Assembly: GCF_900114485.1 (NCBI RefSeq)
Contig: NZ_FOTF01000022.1
Span: forward strand, 1-49,615
DNA length: 49,615 nucleotides
DNA from: Loktanella salsilacus
GTDB lineage: Bacteria; Pseudomonadota; Alphaproteobacteria; Rhodobacterales; Rhodobacteraceae
Direction: 5' to 3'
Position numbers and translations under genes: made by a program. Positions 1-7,972 of the stretch are shown here, one piece after another; positions within the stretch are counted from its first letter, which is position 1, and the number at the start of each line of letters is the position of its first letter. The notes under the pieces are model-generated. The model had not been told where the DNA came from. It saw nothing but the letters and a program-made list of their open reading frames with translations, and did not search any database.

Positions 1-238
1 CCCGAACCGTTGAAACCGGCGGGAAGTCGTTGGGCAACATACGCCATTGGCATCCGGTCGTTGCAATGTAGAGGAGTGCGTCGACCACGTCGCGCAAACA
101 TGTCGTACGGGGCCGACCAGTTGTCTTCGGCGGCGACATCGAAGGCGCTATCAACGCCCATTCCGCATCCTTCATATCGCTTGCGTATTTATCGCCTTTT
201 CGATCATGTTGACGGCGGGTGAGTTCAGTCCAAGCCAT
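1..238 (-). CDS. IS5-family transposase, N-terminal part (partial)
   Basis: Translating the minus strand from the ATG at 236-238 gives an open frame of 79 residues to the window edge, beginning [15 protein letters not shown]. It contains the pattern [32 protein letters not shown] and [13 protein letters not shown], which is the characteristic N-terminal region of IS5/IS427-group transposases before the DDE domain. The catalytic residues are outside the window. A transposase of this group would cut and join the element ends; whether this copy is intact cannot be seen. Confidence 0.85.
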   Translation of the reverse strand, partial: MAWTELTRRQHDRKGDKYASDMKDAEWALIAPSMSPPKTTGRPRTTCLRDVVDALLYIATTGCQWRMLPNDFPPVSTVR

Positions 239-320
239 TGTGATCTCCATTCAGCTTCACAACCGAACAGAATCACAAACCACTGAACTCACTCAAATAG
301 TTTTAAATCGGGCTCTTAGA
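1..320 (-). mobile_element. IS5-family insertion sequence, 5' end (cut by window edge)
   Basis: The segment reads, on the minus strand, as the start of an IS5-type transposase gene preceded by about 80 bases of non-coding DNA. The terminal sequence GGGCTCTTAGA at 310-320 (TCTAAGAGCCC when read outward to inward) is the probable inverted-repeat end, since ordinary chromosomal genes start directly after it. The rest of the element lies outside the window, so the second end and the target duplication cannot be checked. Confidence 0.7.
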
Positions 321-362
321 CCAATCTTGCCTGCCCAGCCGCTGGGCAGGCACCACACCGCG

Positions 363-827
363 CTAGATCACGCCCGCGATATCAAGGGCGATCCGGTCAG
401 CCAAGGCCTTTGCCACGCCCGGCGACGTCAGCCCGCCAACGCCGACCCGGCTGCGAATGCGCCAGTATAGCCCGGGCTGCCAACCACGCGTTTGCGCCGT
501 CTTCATCCGCAGCGTGAACCCGTTCGACGGCTTCAGCGCCATTGGATTGCGATCAACCGCTTCAATGTCGCCCCGCGCCGCAATCAAGCGGCCTGCCCCG
601 TCGGTCAGCCCGTCTTGCGTCCAGTTTAAACTGTCAGTGCGCCCCCGCCACATCGCATAGGCCAGCGCCAGCGCGGCCAAAGCGGCGGCGACCATCAGCG
701 CCTGTGTGACAAGGCCTTGCGAAAACGCAGTGCGCAGCAGCAGCGCCGCCATCGCCAGCATCACGCCAATCCCCGTCGCCGTGCGAAACACTGTAGGGGC
801 AAGGATGGGCGGCGGGATATCGGTCAT
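363..827 (-). CDS. Small two-helix membrane protein of unknown function
   Basis: I do not recognise a named family. From the ATG at 825-827 the product is 154 residues: a short polar N-terminus, two adjacent hydrophobic segments (about residues 20-37 and 40-60, rich in Ala, Leu and Val), then a soluble C-terminal part of about 90 residues with alternating hydrophobic strands and a WRGRTDSLNW motif after the helices. This layout resembles small PH-like or membrane-anchored proteins of Rhodobacterales. A longer reading from 908 is possible, but the 27 extra residues are Pro/Ala-rich and look like untranslated sequence. It is convergent with nothing and lies next to an IS end. Confidence 0.6.
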   Translation of the reverse strand: MTDIPPPILAPTVFRTATGIGVMLAMAALLLRTAFSQGLVTQALMVAAALAALALAYAMWRGRTDSLNWTQDGLTDGAGRLIAARGDIEAVDRNPMALKPSNGFTLRMKTAQTRGWQPGLYWRIRSRVGVGGLTSPGVAKALADRIALDIAGVI

Positions 828-932
828 ACGGTCTGCTCCGGTCGGGGCCGCAGGACGTTGCGGCGCGTCGCTGTGATAGCGGCAAATGGGGGTGGCGTCA
901 TGGACCATCTTAGCGCTGCTCGCGCTGCGGCC

Positions 933-1529
933 TTACGCCAAGCGTGCGCCGACGGATTGGCACACCAAGGTGCAATAATTTGCCTCAATCTCGGCCGCGG
1001 TCAGGCGGCCACCCGGGCGATACCAATTCGTGATGCCGGTCAGCAGCGCAATCAGGCCAAGCGTCGCGACGCGGCAGTCGGGGACGGTAAAGTCGCCGGA
1101 TGCGACGCCATCGTGCAAGATATCCTCTAGGCGATCCTCATAGGCGCGGCGCAGTTCGGCAATCTGGGCAAAGTTTTCGTCCGTCAGATTGCGCAGTTCC
1201 ATATAGCTTAGGAACACCGTGTCCCGGCGCGGCAGGTGAAACCGGATGTGGAACCGCGTGAAGGCGTCCAGCCGGGCCAAAGGCGTCCCCGTCAGCGCCG
1301 CCGCATCAAGCGCGTCAATCAGTTCGGTCATATTGCCGCGCAGCAGATCGAACAAAAGCGACTGTTTGTCGGCGGTATAATTATAAAGCGCGCCAGCTTG
1401 CACGCCGACCTCTGCCGCGATTTGGCGCATGGAAACGGCCGCATAGCCATGCTGCGCGAACAGCCGCAGGGCGGCGTCCTGCACCTTTGGTCCGGTAATC
1501 CCGGCATGAGAGCCTTGCTTGCGCGCCAT
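933..1529 (-). CDS. TetR/AcrR-family transcriptional regulator
   Basis: The protein has 198 residues. The N-terminal helix-turn-helix is typical of TetR: residues 12-58 read through VQDAALRLFAQHGYAAVSMR, then a recognition helix region VQAGALYNYTADKQSLLF. The C-terminal two thirds are the helical ligand-binding and dimerisation domain, which is not conserved enough to name a ligand. A perfect CTGAAC-n4-GTTCAG palindrome lies 13 bases upstream of the start, so the gene probably represses itself. It may also control the divergently transcribed lipoprotein gene at 1623. The regulated pathway cannot be inferred from the neighbours. Confidence 0.88.
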   Translation of the reverse strand: MARKQGSHAGITGPKVQDAALRLFAQHGYAAVSMRQIAAEVGVQAGALYNYTADKQSLLFDLLRGNMTELIDALDAAALTGTPLARLDAFTRFHIRFHLPRRDTVFLSYMELRNLTDENFAQIAELRRAYEDRLEDILHDGVASGDFTVPDCRVATLGLIALLTGITNWYRPGGRLTAAEIEANYCTLVCQSVGARLA

Positions 1530-1541
1530 GACCCCAATTAA

Positions 1542-1557
1542 CTGAACATCCGTTCAG
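1542..1557. promoter_or_regulatory. Palindromic TetR-type operator
   Basis: CTGAACATCCGTTCAG is a 16-base perfect inverted repeat (six-base arms, four-base spacer). It sits between the TetR gene start (1529) and the divergent lipoprotein gene (1623). The size, symmetry and position fit an autoregulatory TetR operator. This is inferred; binding is not shown by sequence. Confidence 0.6.
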
Positions 1558-1622
1558 ATGAAAAGCGGTTTCCCCCGGGGGCGGTCCTGCTATGTTGCGT
1601 GCGTGTCCCAAAGGTAGCACCC

Positions 1623-1925
1623 ATGCCCCCTGCCCGCCCATTGTTCCTATCCCTGATGCTGCTTGCCGGCTGCGCCGATGCGCCGTCGCTAGACGGACGC
1701 ATTTCCGCAGCTGCGGCTGCCGCCCCTTATCCGCAATTGCAGCCCTTGGCCCCGCTGTTGGCGCAGGCCGCACTGCCCGGTCGGATCACCCCAGCATCGA
1801 CCGTGCAGATGGATGGCAGCACAGCCGGACTGCGCGCCCGCGCCGCTGCCCTGCGCGGCCCCGTTGTCGATGCCGCCACACGCGCCCGGATGCAGCGCGC
1901 CATCGCACGGGCCGCGTTGCGGTAG
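1623..1925 (+). CDS. Small predicted lipoprotein
   Basis: From the ATG at 1623 the product has 100 residues and begins with a positively charged, then hydrophobic signal, LFLSLMLLAGC, ending in a lipobox (LAGC). It should therefore be cleaved by signal peptidase II and lipid-anchored at Cys. The mature part is Ala-, Pro- and Leu-rich, with no recognised domain. A start 24 bases upstream is possible but gives an unusual extra N-terminus. It lies 57 bases before hom and is divergent from the TetR regulator. Confidence 0.7.
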   Translation: MPPARPLFLSLMLLAGCADAPSLDGRISAAAAAAPYPQLQPLAPLLAQAALPGRITPASTVQMDGSTAGLRARAAALRGPVVDAATRARMQRAIARAALR

Positions 1926-1982
1926 CCACCGCTTTTCGCTAGTACCGCCACAACTTATCGCCGCAATATCGGAGCCGCCCCT

Positions 1983-3266
1983 ATGTCAGACCCCCTTCGC
2001 CTTGGTATCGCGGGACTTGGCACCGTGGGTGTCGGCATCGTGCGGATCGTGCAAAAGCATGGCGATCTGCTGGCAGCCCGCGCTGGGCGGCCCATCGTCA
2101 TCACCGCCGTATCGGCCCGGTCGCAAAAGGATCGCGGCGTCGATCTGTCCGGCTACGCCTGGGAAGACGACCCTGTCGCCCTTGCCGCACGCGACGACGT
2201 CGACGTTGTGATCGAAGTCATGGGCGGCCATGAAGGGCCTGCCAAACACACCACCGAAGCCGCCCTTGCCGCTGGCAAAGATGTGGTCAGCGCCAACAAA
2301 GCGCTGCTGGCGATCCACGGGCAAGCCTTGGCAGAGGCGGCAGAGGCCACGGGCCGCGTCATCCGCTTTGAAGCTGCCGTCGCGGGCGGCATTCCCGTCG
2401 TCAAATCCCTGATCGAAGGGCTTGCCGGCAACGAGATCACCCGCGTGCTGGGCGTGATGAACGGCAGCTGCAACTATATCCTGACCCGCATGGAAGACGC
2501 AGGTCTGACCTACGCCGAGGTCTTTGAGGAAGCCAACCAGCTTGGCTATCTTGAAGCCGACCCAGAGCTTGACGTGGGTGGCATCGACGCCGGGCACAAA
2601 CTGGCCCTGCTGGCCGCGATTGCCTTTGGCACGCAGGTCGATTTCAGCGGCGTCGCGCTGGAAGGCATCGGCGCGGTCACGATCGAGGATATCCGCCAAG
2701 CCGCTGATATGGGTTACCGCATCAAACTGCTGGGTGTGGCGCAGATGACCGGTCGCGGTCTGGAACAGCGCATGTCGCCCTGCCTTGTGCCCGCCACCTC
2801 GCCTTTGGCGCAGCTGCAAGGCGGCACCAATATGGTCGTGCTGGAAGGTGATGCTGTGGGCCAAATCGTGCTGCGCGGCGCAGGTGCGGGCGAAGGTCCA
2901 ACCGCCAGCGCGATCATGGCCGACGTCATGGATCTGGCGCGCGGCACCCGCTATGCCACCTTTGGCCAACCCGCGCACACACTGCGCCGCGCGCGTGCGG
3001 CAACCGCCGCCATCCCGGCACCGTATTACCTGCGCCTGCAGCTGCTGGATAAACCCGGCGCGCTGGCCAAGGTGGCCGCTGCGCTGGGCGACGCGGGTGT
3101 CAGCATCGACCGGATGCGCCAGTATGATCACCACGACACCGCGGCCCCCGTGCTGATCGTGACGCATAAAACGACCCGCTCGGCCTTGGACGAAGCATTA
3201 GCGCGCTTCACGCAAACCGGCGTCGTCACGACGGCCCCCGTCGCGATCCGAATCGAAGCGGTGTAA
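1983..3266 (+). CDS. hom: Homoserine dehydrogenase
   Basis: This is the NAD(P)H-dependent reduction of aspartate-4-semialdehyde to homoserine, a cytoplasmic step toward threonine, methionine and isoleucine. The 427-residue length is normal for the monofunctional enzyme. Residues 8-20 form the Rossmann motif GLGTVGVGIV; the family segments VSANKALLA, GGIPVVKSL and NGSCNYILTRM follow in order, with the catalytic-domain segment LGYLEADPELDVGG. The last 80 residues have the ACT-domain pattern (YYLRLQLLDKPGALAKVA), which suggests threonine feedback control. It is followed by a hairpin and then glpX. Confidence 0.97.
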   Translation: MSDPLRLGIAGLGTVGVGIVRIVQKHGDLLAARAGRPIVITAVSARSQKDRGVDLSGYAWEDDPVALAARDDVDVVIEVMGGHEGPAKHTTEAALAAGKDVVSANKALLAIHGQALAEAAEATGRVIRFEAAVAGGIPVVKSLIEGLAGNEITRVLGVMNGSCNYILTRMEDAGLTYAEVFEEANQLGYLEADPELDVGGIDAGHKLALLAAIAFGTQVDFSGVALEGIGAVTIEDIRQAADMGYRIKLLGVAQMTGRGLEQRMSPCLVPATSPLAQLQGGTNMVVLEGDAVGQIVLRGAGAGEGPTASAIMADVMDLARGTRYATFGQPAHTLRRARAATAAIPAPYYLRLQLLDKPGALAKVAAALGDAGVSIDRMRQYDHHDTAAPVLIVTHKTTRSALDEALARFTQTGVVTTAPVAIRIEAV

Positions 3267-3291
3267 AAAAGGCTTCGAACGAAGACTTTTA
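3267..3291 (+). terminator. Hairpin after hom, probable weak terminator
   Basis: Just after the hom stop the sequence can fold as AAAAG-g-CTTCG / CGAAG-a-CTTTT with a two-base loop, ending in a short T run. Its position and the T-rich 3' arm fit a rho-independent terminator, although the lower stem is A-T rich and contains a mismatch. Confidence 0.5.
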
Positions 3292-3386
3292 GGGCCGGCC
3301 TAGAATTGCAGGGCCTGTTAGCGATCACATGCTTGTCATCTGGCCCGGTTAAACGCTAGGCCAAGGCAACATGCGAAGGAGCTATC

Positions 3387-4352
3387 ATGTCCGCCAATCC
3401 CGATTTTAATGACCGCAGCCTGTCACTTGGCCTTGCGCGCGTGTCCGAAGCCGCCGCCATCGCCTGCGCCCCGCTAATCGGGCGCGGTGATGAAAAGGCC
3501 GCCGATCAGGCCGCCGTCGACGCCATGCGCACCCAGTTGAACAAGCTGGACATCGCAGGCGTCGTGGTGATTGGCGAAGGCGAGCGGGACGAAGCGCCAA
3601 TGCTGTTCATCGGCGAAGAAGTCGGCACAGGAAACGGCCCGGGCGTCGATATCGCGCTTGATCCGCTTGAAGGCACAACGCTGACCGCCAAGGACATGCC
3701 GAACGCTTTGGCTGTGATTGCCATGGGCCCGCGTGGATCAATGCTGCATGCACCCGACGTCTATATGGACAAACTTGCCATTGGACCCGGTTTCGCGCCG
3801 GGTGTCGTGACCTTGGATATGAGCCCGTCGGAGCGCGTGAAAGCGCTGGCGGAAGCCAAAGGCTGTTCGATCCGCGATATCACGGTCTGCGTGTTAGAGC
3901 GTCCGCGCCACGAGGACATGATTGCCGAAATCCGCGCCACCGGTGCCGCGATCCGGCTGATCACGGACGGCGATGTCGCTGGCGTCATGCATTGCGCCGA
4001 GGCCGCACGCACAGGGATTGATATGTACATGGGCTCTGGCGGCGCACCAGAAGGCGTGTTGGCCGCAGCCGCGCTGAAATGCATGGGCGGGCAGATTTTT
4101 GGCCGCCTGATGTTCCGCAACGACGATGAACGCCGCCGCGCCACGGCTGCTGGGATCACCGATTTTGACCGTATCTATACCCGCGACGATATGGTCACCA
4201 GCGATGTGATCTTTGCCGCGACCGGCGTGACAGACGGCAGCCTGCTGCCCGGGATCAAGCGCGAGCCGGGGTTCGTGACGGCGGAAACCATGCTGATGCG
4301 GTCCAAGACCGGCTCTGTGCGGCACATGCGCTATCGCAATCCGGTTGCATAA
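3387..4352 (+). CDS. glpX: Class II fructose-1,6-bisphosphatase
   Basis: The product hydrolyses fructose-1,6-bisphosphate to fructose-6-phosphate in gluconeogenesis and pentose-phosphate cycling, using a divalent metal. The 321-residue length is typical of GlpX. Metal and phosphate binding signatures are visible: GEGERDEAPML at residues 63-73 and DPLEGTTL at 92-99, both diagnostic of the class II enzyme, and GSGGAPEGVLAAAALKCMGG near residue 220. A good ribosome binding site (AAGGAG) precedes the ATG. Neighbouring hom and recJ are in the same direction, an arrangement common in Rhodobacterales. Confidence 0.97.
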   Translation: MSANPDFNDRSLSLGLARVSEAAAIACAPLIGRGDEKAADQAAVDAMRTQLNKLDIAGVVVIGEGERDEAPMLFIGEEVGTGNGPGVDIALDPLEGTTLTAKDMPNALAVIAMGPRGSMLHAPDVYMDKLAIGPGFAPGVVTLDMSPSERVKALAEAKGCSIRDITVCVLERPRHEDMIAEIRATGAAIRLITDGDVAGVMHCAEAARTGIDMYMGSGGAPEGVLAAAALKCMGGQIFGRLMFRNDDERRRATAAGITDFDRIYTRDDMVTSDVIFAATGVTDGSLLPGIKREPGFVTAETMLMRSKTGSVRHMRYRNPVA

Positions 4353-4416
4353 GGGGCATCTGTGTGGCCCATGCCTTTCGCAAAGGCAGATATGACCACA
4401 AGACACAGGTGACACG

Positions 4417-6168
4417 ATGACAGATCAAGCGGCGTATTTGGGTGTTGGGGCTTCTCTGACCGGACGCCGCTGGATCGGCCCCACCGCAGAAGAAGACCGT
4501 CTGGCCGAGGCGATGGCGCAGGACACGGATCTGCCCCCGGCGTTGTGCCGCACCTTGGTCAAACGCGGCATCACCGCAGACGGCGCTGCCGCGTTTCTGG
4601 CCCCCACCCTGCGCGATCTGCTGCCCGACCCGCGTAGCCTGCGCGATATGGAAAAGGCGGCGACCCGGTTTTTGGCAGCTGTAAAAGCACGCGAGCGGAT
4701 CGCCGTCTTTGCCGATTACGACGTGGACGGCGGATCATCTGCGGCCCTGCTGTTGGTCTGGCTGCGCGATATGGGCCTGCGCGCGACGCTTTATGTGCCC
4801 GACCGCATTGACGAAGGGTATGGCCCCAATGATGCGGCCATGGCGGGTCTGGCAAAAGATCACAATCTGATCGTCTGCGTGGACTGCGGCACTGTTTCGC
4901 ATGGCCCGATCGCTGCCGCTGCGGCTGCTGACGTGATTGTGCTGGACCACCACTTAGGCGCTGAAACCCTGCCCCCAGCGCTGGCCGTGGTAAACCCGAA
5001 CCGGCAGGACGAAAGCGGCGATCTGGGGCATCTGTGCGCCGCTGGCGTTGTGTTCCTGATGTTGGTCGAGGCGAATCGCCAACTGAAGGACGCAGGCCAG
5101 CGCGGGCCTGACCTGATGGCCATGCTTGATCTGGTCGCGCTGGCCACCGTGGCCGATGTGGCCCCGCTGATTGGCGTGAACCGTGCGCTGGTCCGCCAAG
5201 GCCTGACCGTTATGGCGCGGCGGCAGCGCGCCGGGCTGGTGGCGCTGGCTGACGTGGCGGGCATGGATCAGGCCCCGACATCGTACCACCTTGGCTTTTT
5301 GCTGGGCCCGCGCGTGAACGCGGGTGGACGCATCGGTGCCGCCGATCTGGGCGCGCGCCTGCTGGCGACCGCTGACCCGCATGAGGCGGGCGCACTAGCC
5401 GAACGCCTCGATTTGCTGAACACCGAACGCCGAGAGATCGAGAACCGCGTCCGCGAAGCAGCGCTAGAACAGGCGACAGAGCGCGGCCTTGACGGCCCCC
5501 TTGTCTGGGCCGCTGGCGCAGGCTGGCACCCCGGCGTCGTCGGCATCGTCGCCGCCCGCCTAAAAGAAGCGACCAACCGCCCTGCTATCGTTATCGGACT
5601 AGAGGACGGCGTCGGCAAAGGCTCTGGCCGGTCGGTCAGCGGCATCGACCTTGGCGCGGTGATCCAGCGCGTCGCCGCCGAAGGGTTGCTGTTGAAAGGC
5701 GGCGGTCACAAAATGGCCGCTGGCCTGACCGTGGCAGAGGACATGTTGCCCGCTGCGATGGACCGGATCGCCGTCCTTTTGGACAAACAGGGTGCGGGCG
5801 CCCTTGGGCCGTCAGATTTGCGAATCGATGCGTTGCTGATGCCCGGTGCGGCCACGGTCGAACTGATCGAAAAAATCGCGGCAGCTGGTCCCTTTGGGGC
5901 CGGTGCCCCCGCCCCGCGATTCGCGTTTCCCGATTGCCAGATTCTTTTCGCAAAACAGGTCGGCACAGGGCACCTTAAGGTGACTTTTGGCGACGGCATG
6001 GGCGCACGCATCGACGCAATCGCCTTTGGTGCGATGGACGGACCGCTTGGCGCACGGCTGACGCAGCACGGCGGCGCGCGTTTTCACCTTGTTGGCCGGC
6101 TAGAGGTCAACACTTGGCAAGGTCGGCAAAGCCCGCAGTTGCGATTAGAGGACGCAGCACCCGCTTAA
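4417..6168 (+). CDS. recJ: Single-stranded-DNA-specific 5'-3' exonuclease RecJ
   Basis: RecJ degrades single-stranded DNA from the 5' end in recombination and mismatch repair. The 583-residue protein shows the DHH-phosphoesterase motifs in order: FADYDVDGGSSAA at residues 98-110 (metal-binding aspartates), VDCGT at about 155, and DHH at 177-179. The DHHA1 region follows, with GRSVSGIDLG and the GGGHKMAAG motif, and then an OB-fold-like C-terminus. It starts 64 bases after glpX, whose 3' flank can form a small TGCCTTT/AAAGGCA hairpin (4372-4388) without a T run, so co-transcription is possible. The downstream tRNA-Glu is a separate unit. Confidence 0.96.
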   Translation: MTDQAAYLGVGASLTGRRWIGPTAEEDRLAEAMAQDTDLPPALCRTLVKRGITADGAAAFLAPTLRDLLPDPRSLRDMEKAATRFLAAVKARERIAVFADYDVDGGSSAALLLVWLRDMGLRATLYVPDRIDEGYGPNDAAMAGLAKDHNLIVCVDCGTVSHGPIAAAAAADVIVLDHHLGAETLPPALAVVNPNRQDESGDLGHLCAAGVVFLMLVEANRQLKDAGQRGPDLMAMLDLVALATVADVAPLIGVNRALVRQGLTVMARRQRAGLVALADVAGMDQAPTSYHLGFLLGPRVNAGGRIGAADLGARLLATADPHEAGALAERLDLLNTERREIENRVREAALEQATERGLDGPLVWAAGAGWHPGVVGIVAARLKEATNRPAIVIGLEDGVGKGSGRSVSGIDLGAVIQRVAAEGLLLKGGGHKMAAGLTVAEDMLPAAMDRIAVLLDKQGAGALGPSDLRIDALLMPGAATVELIEKIAAAGPFGAGAPAPRFAFPDCQILFAKQVGTGHLKVTFGDGMGARIDAIAFGAMDGPLGARLTQHGGARFHLVGRLEVNTWQGRQSPQLRLEDAAPA

Positions 6169-6266
6169 GATGCGAAAAACGGGGGTCGGCAACTTTTTTC
6201 GAAATCTACGCGAAAATGTTCTTGCACCCCCCCAGCGCATTACTTAGAAGCCCCCTTACCAACAGT

Positions 6267-6341
6267 GGCCCGTTCGTCTATCGGTTAGGACGTCAGGTTT
6301 TCAACCTGAAAAGAGGGGTTCGACTCCCCTACGGGCTGCCA
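6267..6341 (+). tRNA. tRNA-Glu (anticodon TTC)
   Basis: The cloverleaf is readable: the acceptor arm GGCCCGT pairs with ACGGGCT, the anticodon arm TCAGG/CCTGA encloses the loop TTTTCAA with anticodon TTC, and the T arm is GGGGTTCGACTCCCC. CCA is encoded at 6339-6341. Its 3' end is the target of the island that follows; the integration keeps the tRNA sequence intact. Confidence 0.97.
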
Positions 6342-6345
6342 CGGT
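6327..6345 (+). repeat. attL, 19-bp direct repeat in tRNA-Glu 3' end
   Basis: CCCTACGGGCTGCCACGGT, made of the end of the T arm, the acceptor 3' strand, CCA and four following bases, recurs exactly at 19847-19865 in the same orientation. A tyrosine integrase gene starts the interval. This is the classic attL/attR pair left by site-specific integration into a tRNA gene. Confidence 0.92.
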
Positions 6346-6387
6346 TTTCTTTATATTATTGAAACGCATAGCATATTTCCTTATGCT

Positions 6388-6413
6388 TGCTAACCTCTCA
6401 GAGGTGGTTAGCA
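6388..6413. repeat. Inverted pair of octamer GGTTAGCA near attL
   Basis: GGTTAGCA occurs on the minus strand at 6388-6395 and on the plus strand at 6406-6413, forming an imperfect hairpin across the 3' end of the integrase gene. The same octamer occurs twice near attR. Candidate arm-type integrase sites; the hairpin could alternatively end integrase transcription, but there is no T run. Confidence 0.5.
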
Positions 6414-7459
6414 GATTTCGTTTTATTGGAAGTTTCTTTCAGCTTATCCACCGCCCGATAGGCTAGCTGCCTTTGGTCGGCTTTGGCAGTGTAACGACGC
6501 ACTTCTGTGTCTGTCTTGTGGCCAGTGATTGCTTTGATTTCGTGAAAGGTGCATCCCGCCTCGGCTAGACGCCGGGAACAAGCTTTGCGCAGACCGTGTG
6601 ACGAGCAGTTTGACAGCCCGGCCTCGTCGCAGCGAGCCCGCATCCAATTTCCAAATCCTGCCACCGAGTAAGGGCGTCCATATTCCGTCAACAAAAACGT
6701 GGGCGCATCAACCGGTAGGTTTGCCAGTACCTCTTGCAGCTCAGAGATGATGGGGATCATCAGCTCGGTTTTCGTTTTCTGCTGCTTCACCCAGATCATG
6801 CCATTAGAGACATCCTCCCAGCCCATCCTAACCGCATCTGACTTACGCTGGCCCGTGTTTAGCAAAAGCATCAGGGCCAAATAGGCCTTGCTTCCAGGCA
6901 GATGACGCGCGGTGAATTGTGCGATCTCTCCCTCGGTCCAGGTGTGGTATCCTTCCTCATTAGACGCATAACCTTTCATTCCTGCCATCGGGTTCGAAGG
7001 TATCATGCCGATATCCACTGCGTAGTTCATAAGCAGGCGCAGCCGCTTCATTAGCGTGTTCGCCGCTTCCGGCGTCTGACTGAGCCTACCTAGAATCGCA
7101 GATGCGTGTTTTCGTGAGAACTGCGACACGGGCAGGTTGCCGTATTTCTCGCAGAATTTCTCAAGAATACGTCGGTAGTTGTGTTTCGAGCTTGAGCTGA
7201 GCTTCGAGTAGAGGGCCGACCCAAGGTAGAGCCGCAGCAAGTCCCGGAAGGTGTCCTTTCCGCTCGGCGTCTTGGTATTGACCCGTACCAGCTTCTCCCC
7301 CTCGACTGCCCTGGCATAAGCCAGCAGGAATTCAGAGCTACCGACAGGCAACGGCAGGGGTATGCGCTTGCTACCGGGTGGCGTGTAATACGCGCGGGGC
7401 TTGCCGTGCCGATCATTGTAAGTGTGCAGATGCATAAAGGCTATTTCGCGTTTGCCCAT
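6398..7459 (-). CDS. Tyrosine recombinase (island integrase)
   Basis: From the ATG at 7457-7459 the product has 353 residues. It has a basic N-terminal arm-binding region, a SAM-like core-binding domain (about residues 65-150), and the catalytic domain with the full set of tyrosine-recombinase residues: Arg in NTGQRKSDAVRMGW, His-x-x-Arg in SSHGLRKACSR, His in ITGHKTD and Tyr in VRRYTA. It should insert and excise the island at the tRNA-Glu 3' end. The start was chosen because the upstream gene ends TGA one base before this ATG (TGACATG), implying translational coupling; the longer reading from 7543 has an atypical N-terminus. Confidence 0.93.
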   Translation of the reverse strand: MGKREIAFMHLHTYNDRHGKPRAYYTPPGSKRIPLPLPVGSSEFLLAYARAVEGEKLVRVNTKTPSGKDTFRDLLRLYLGSALYSKLSSSSKHNYRRILEKFCEKYGNLPVSQFSRKHASAILGRLSQTPEAANTLMKRLRLLMNYAVDIGMIPSNPMAGMKGYASNEEGYHTWTEGEIAQFTARHLPGSKAYLALMLLLNTGQRKSDAVRMGWEDVSNGMIWVKQQKTKTELMIPIISELQEVLANLPVDAPTFLLTEYGRPYSVAGFGNWMRARCDEAGLSNCSSHGLRKACSRRLAEAGCTFHEIKAITGHKTDTEVRRYTAKADQRQLAYRAVDKLKETSNKTKSANHL

Positions 7460-7460
7460 G

Positions 7461-7742
7461 TCACAACACCGTATCCCAAGGATTTTCAGCGGGCGCAGTA
7501 GCGGGCTTGCCAGCTTGCACCAGTTCGATGGTGAAACTTCCATCCGGTTCGACTTTCAGCGCGGCAGGTTCTTTCCCCTGCCCAGCCACTAATTGCATTG
7601 CCCGCTTGGCGGACACGACCGAGAACGGTTTAGGCTTGCCTGCCTTGAGCATCAGCTTCTTCGCCCACGCAAAACCGGTCGGCTTTACTACAGGGTTCGG
7701 TGACACGCTCGCAGTCGCTATTGTTTTCTCCTTCACCCTCAC
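7461..7742 (-). CDS. Small unrecognised protein coupled to the integrase
   Basis: A 93-residue frame that starts at GTG (7740-7742), overlapping the stop of the upstream ribbon-helix-helix gene as GTGA, and stops one base before the integrase ATG. The tight packing of three genes supports translation. The sequence is Lys/Ala/Pro-rich with a central KPFSVVSAKRAMQLVAGQG segment and a C-terminal acidic tail, and no known domain. Position next to an integrase suggests a recombination directionality or regulatory role, but this is only inference. Confidence 0.6.
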   Translation of the reverse strand: MRVKEKTIATASVSPNPVVKPTGFAWAKKLMLKAGKPKPFSVVSAKRAMQLVAGQGKEPAALKVEPDGSFTIELVQAGKPATAPAENPWDTVL

Positions 7743-7879
7743 AGTCCCCCATGTCCATTCGCCATGCTGTTTTTTAGGAGCTGGCGTAGTTCGGCGTTCA
7801 TTGACCGTCCATTTTCGGTGGCTCTACGTTCAAGCCAGCCCTTTTCTTCTTCAGATAGTCGTAGCCTCAAAGTCTTCAT
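7739..7879 (-). CDS. Small ribbon-helix-helix (Arc-like) regulator
   Basis: From the ATG at 7877-7879, after an AGGAAAT ribosome-binding region, the product has 46 residues: a beta strand MKTLRLRLS followed by EEEKGWLERRATENGRSMNAELRQLL, the classic Arc/MetJ-type ribbon-helix-helix fold. Such dimers bind short palindromes with the strand in the major groove. Two palindromes lie in its own upstream region. It leads the operon that ends with the integrase and is divergent from another Arc-like gene, so it probably controls integration or excision genes. Confidence 0.8.
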   Translation of the reverse strand: MKTLRLRLSEEEKGWLERRATENGRSMNAELRQLLKNSMANGHGGL

Positions 7880-7897
7880 CTCTATTTCCTCAAAAAG

Positions 7898-7960
7898 CCT
7901 CACCGTGAGGCATATATGAGGCATAATAAATTTTGACTTGCTGTCAACCTCACAGTGGGG
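7898..7960. promoter_or_regulatory. Shared operator region between two Arc-like genes
   Basis: The 93 bases between the divergent starts contain CCTCACCGTGAGG at 7898-7910 (perfect palindrome around one base) and CCTCACAGTGGGG at 7948-7960 (same with one arm mismatch), 50 bases apart. TTGACA on the minus strand (7942-7947) is a candidate -35 box for the integrase operon, with A/T-rich sequence at -10 distance. Two like palindromes between two ribbon-helix-helix genes strongly suggest cross- or autoregulation. Confidence 0.6.
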
Positions 7961-7972
7961 CAATGGTGGGTC

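Noticed and set aside
1986-3167. 393-residue open frame on the minus strand across hom
   Set aside because: It is antisense to a well-conserved gene; its His/Asp/Gln-rich composition is typical of shadow frames in GC-rich DNA.
4372-4388. Hairpin TGCCTTT/AAAGGCA between glpX and recJ as terminator
   Set aside because: No T run follows and recJ starts close after it in the same direction; the hairpin may have no function or be a processing site.
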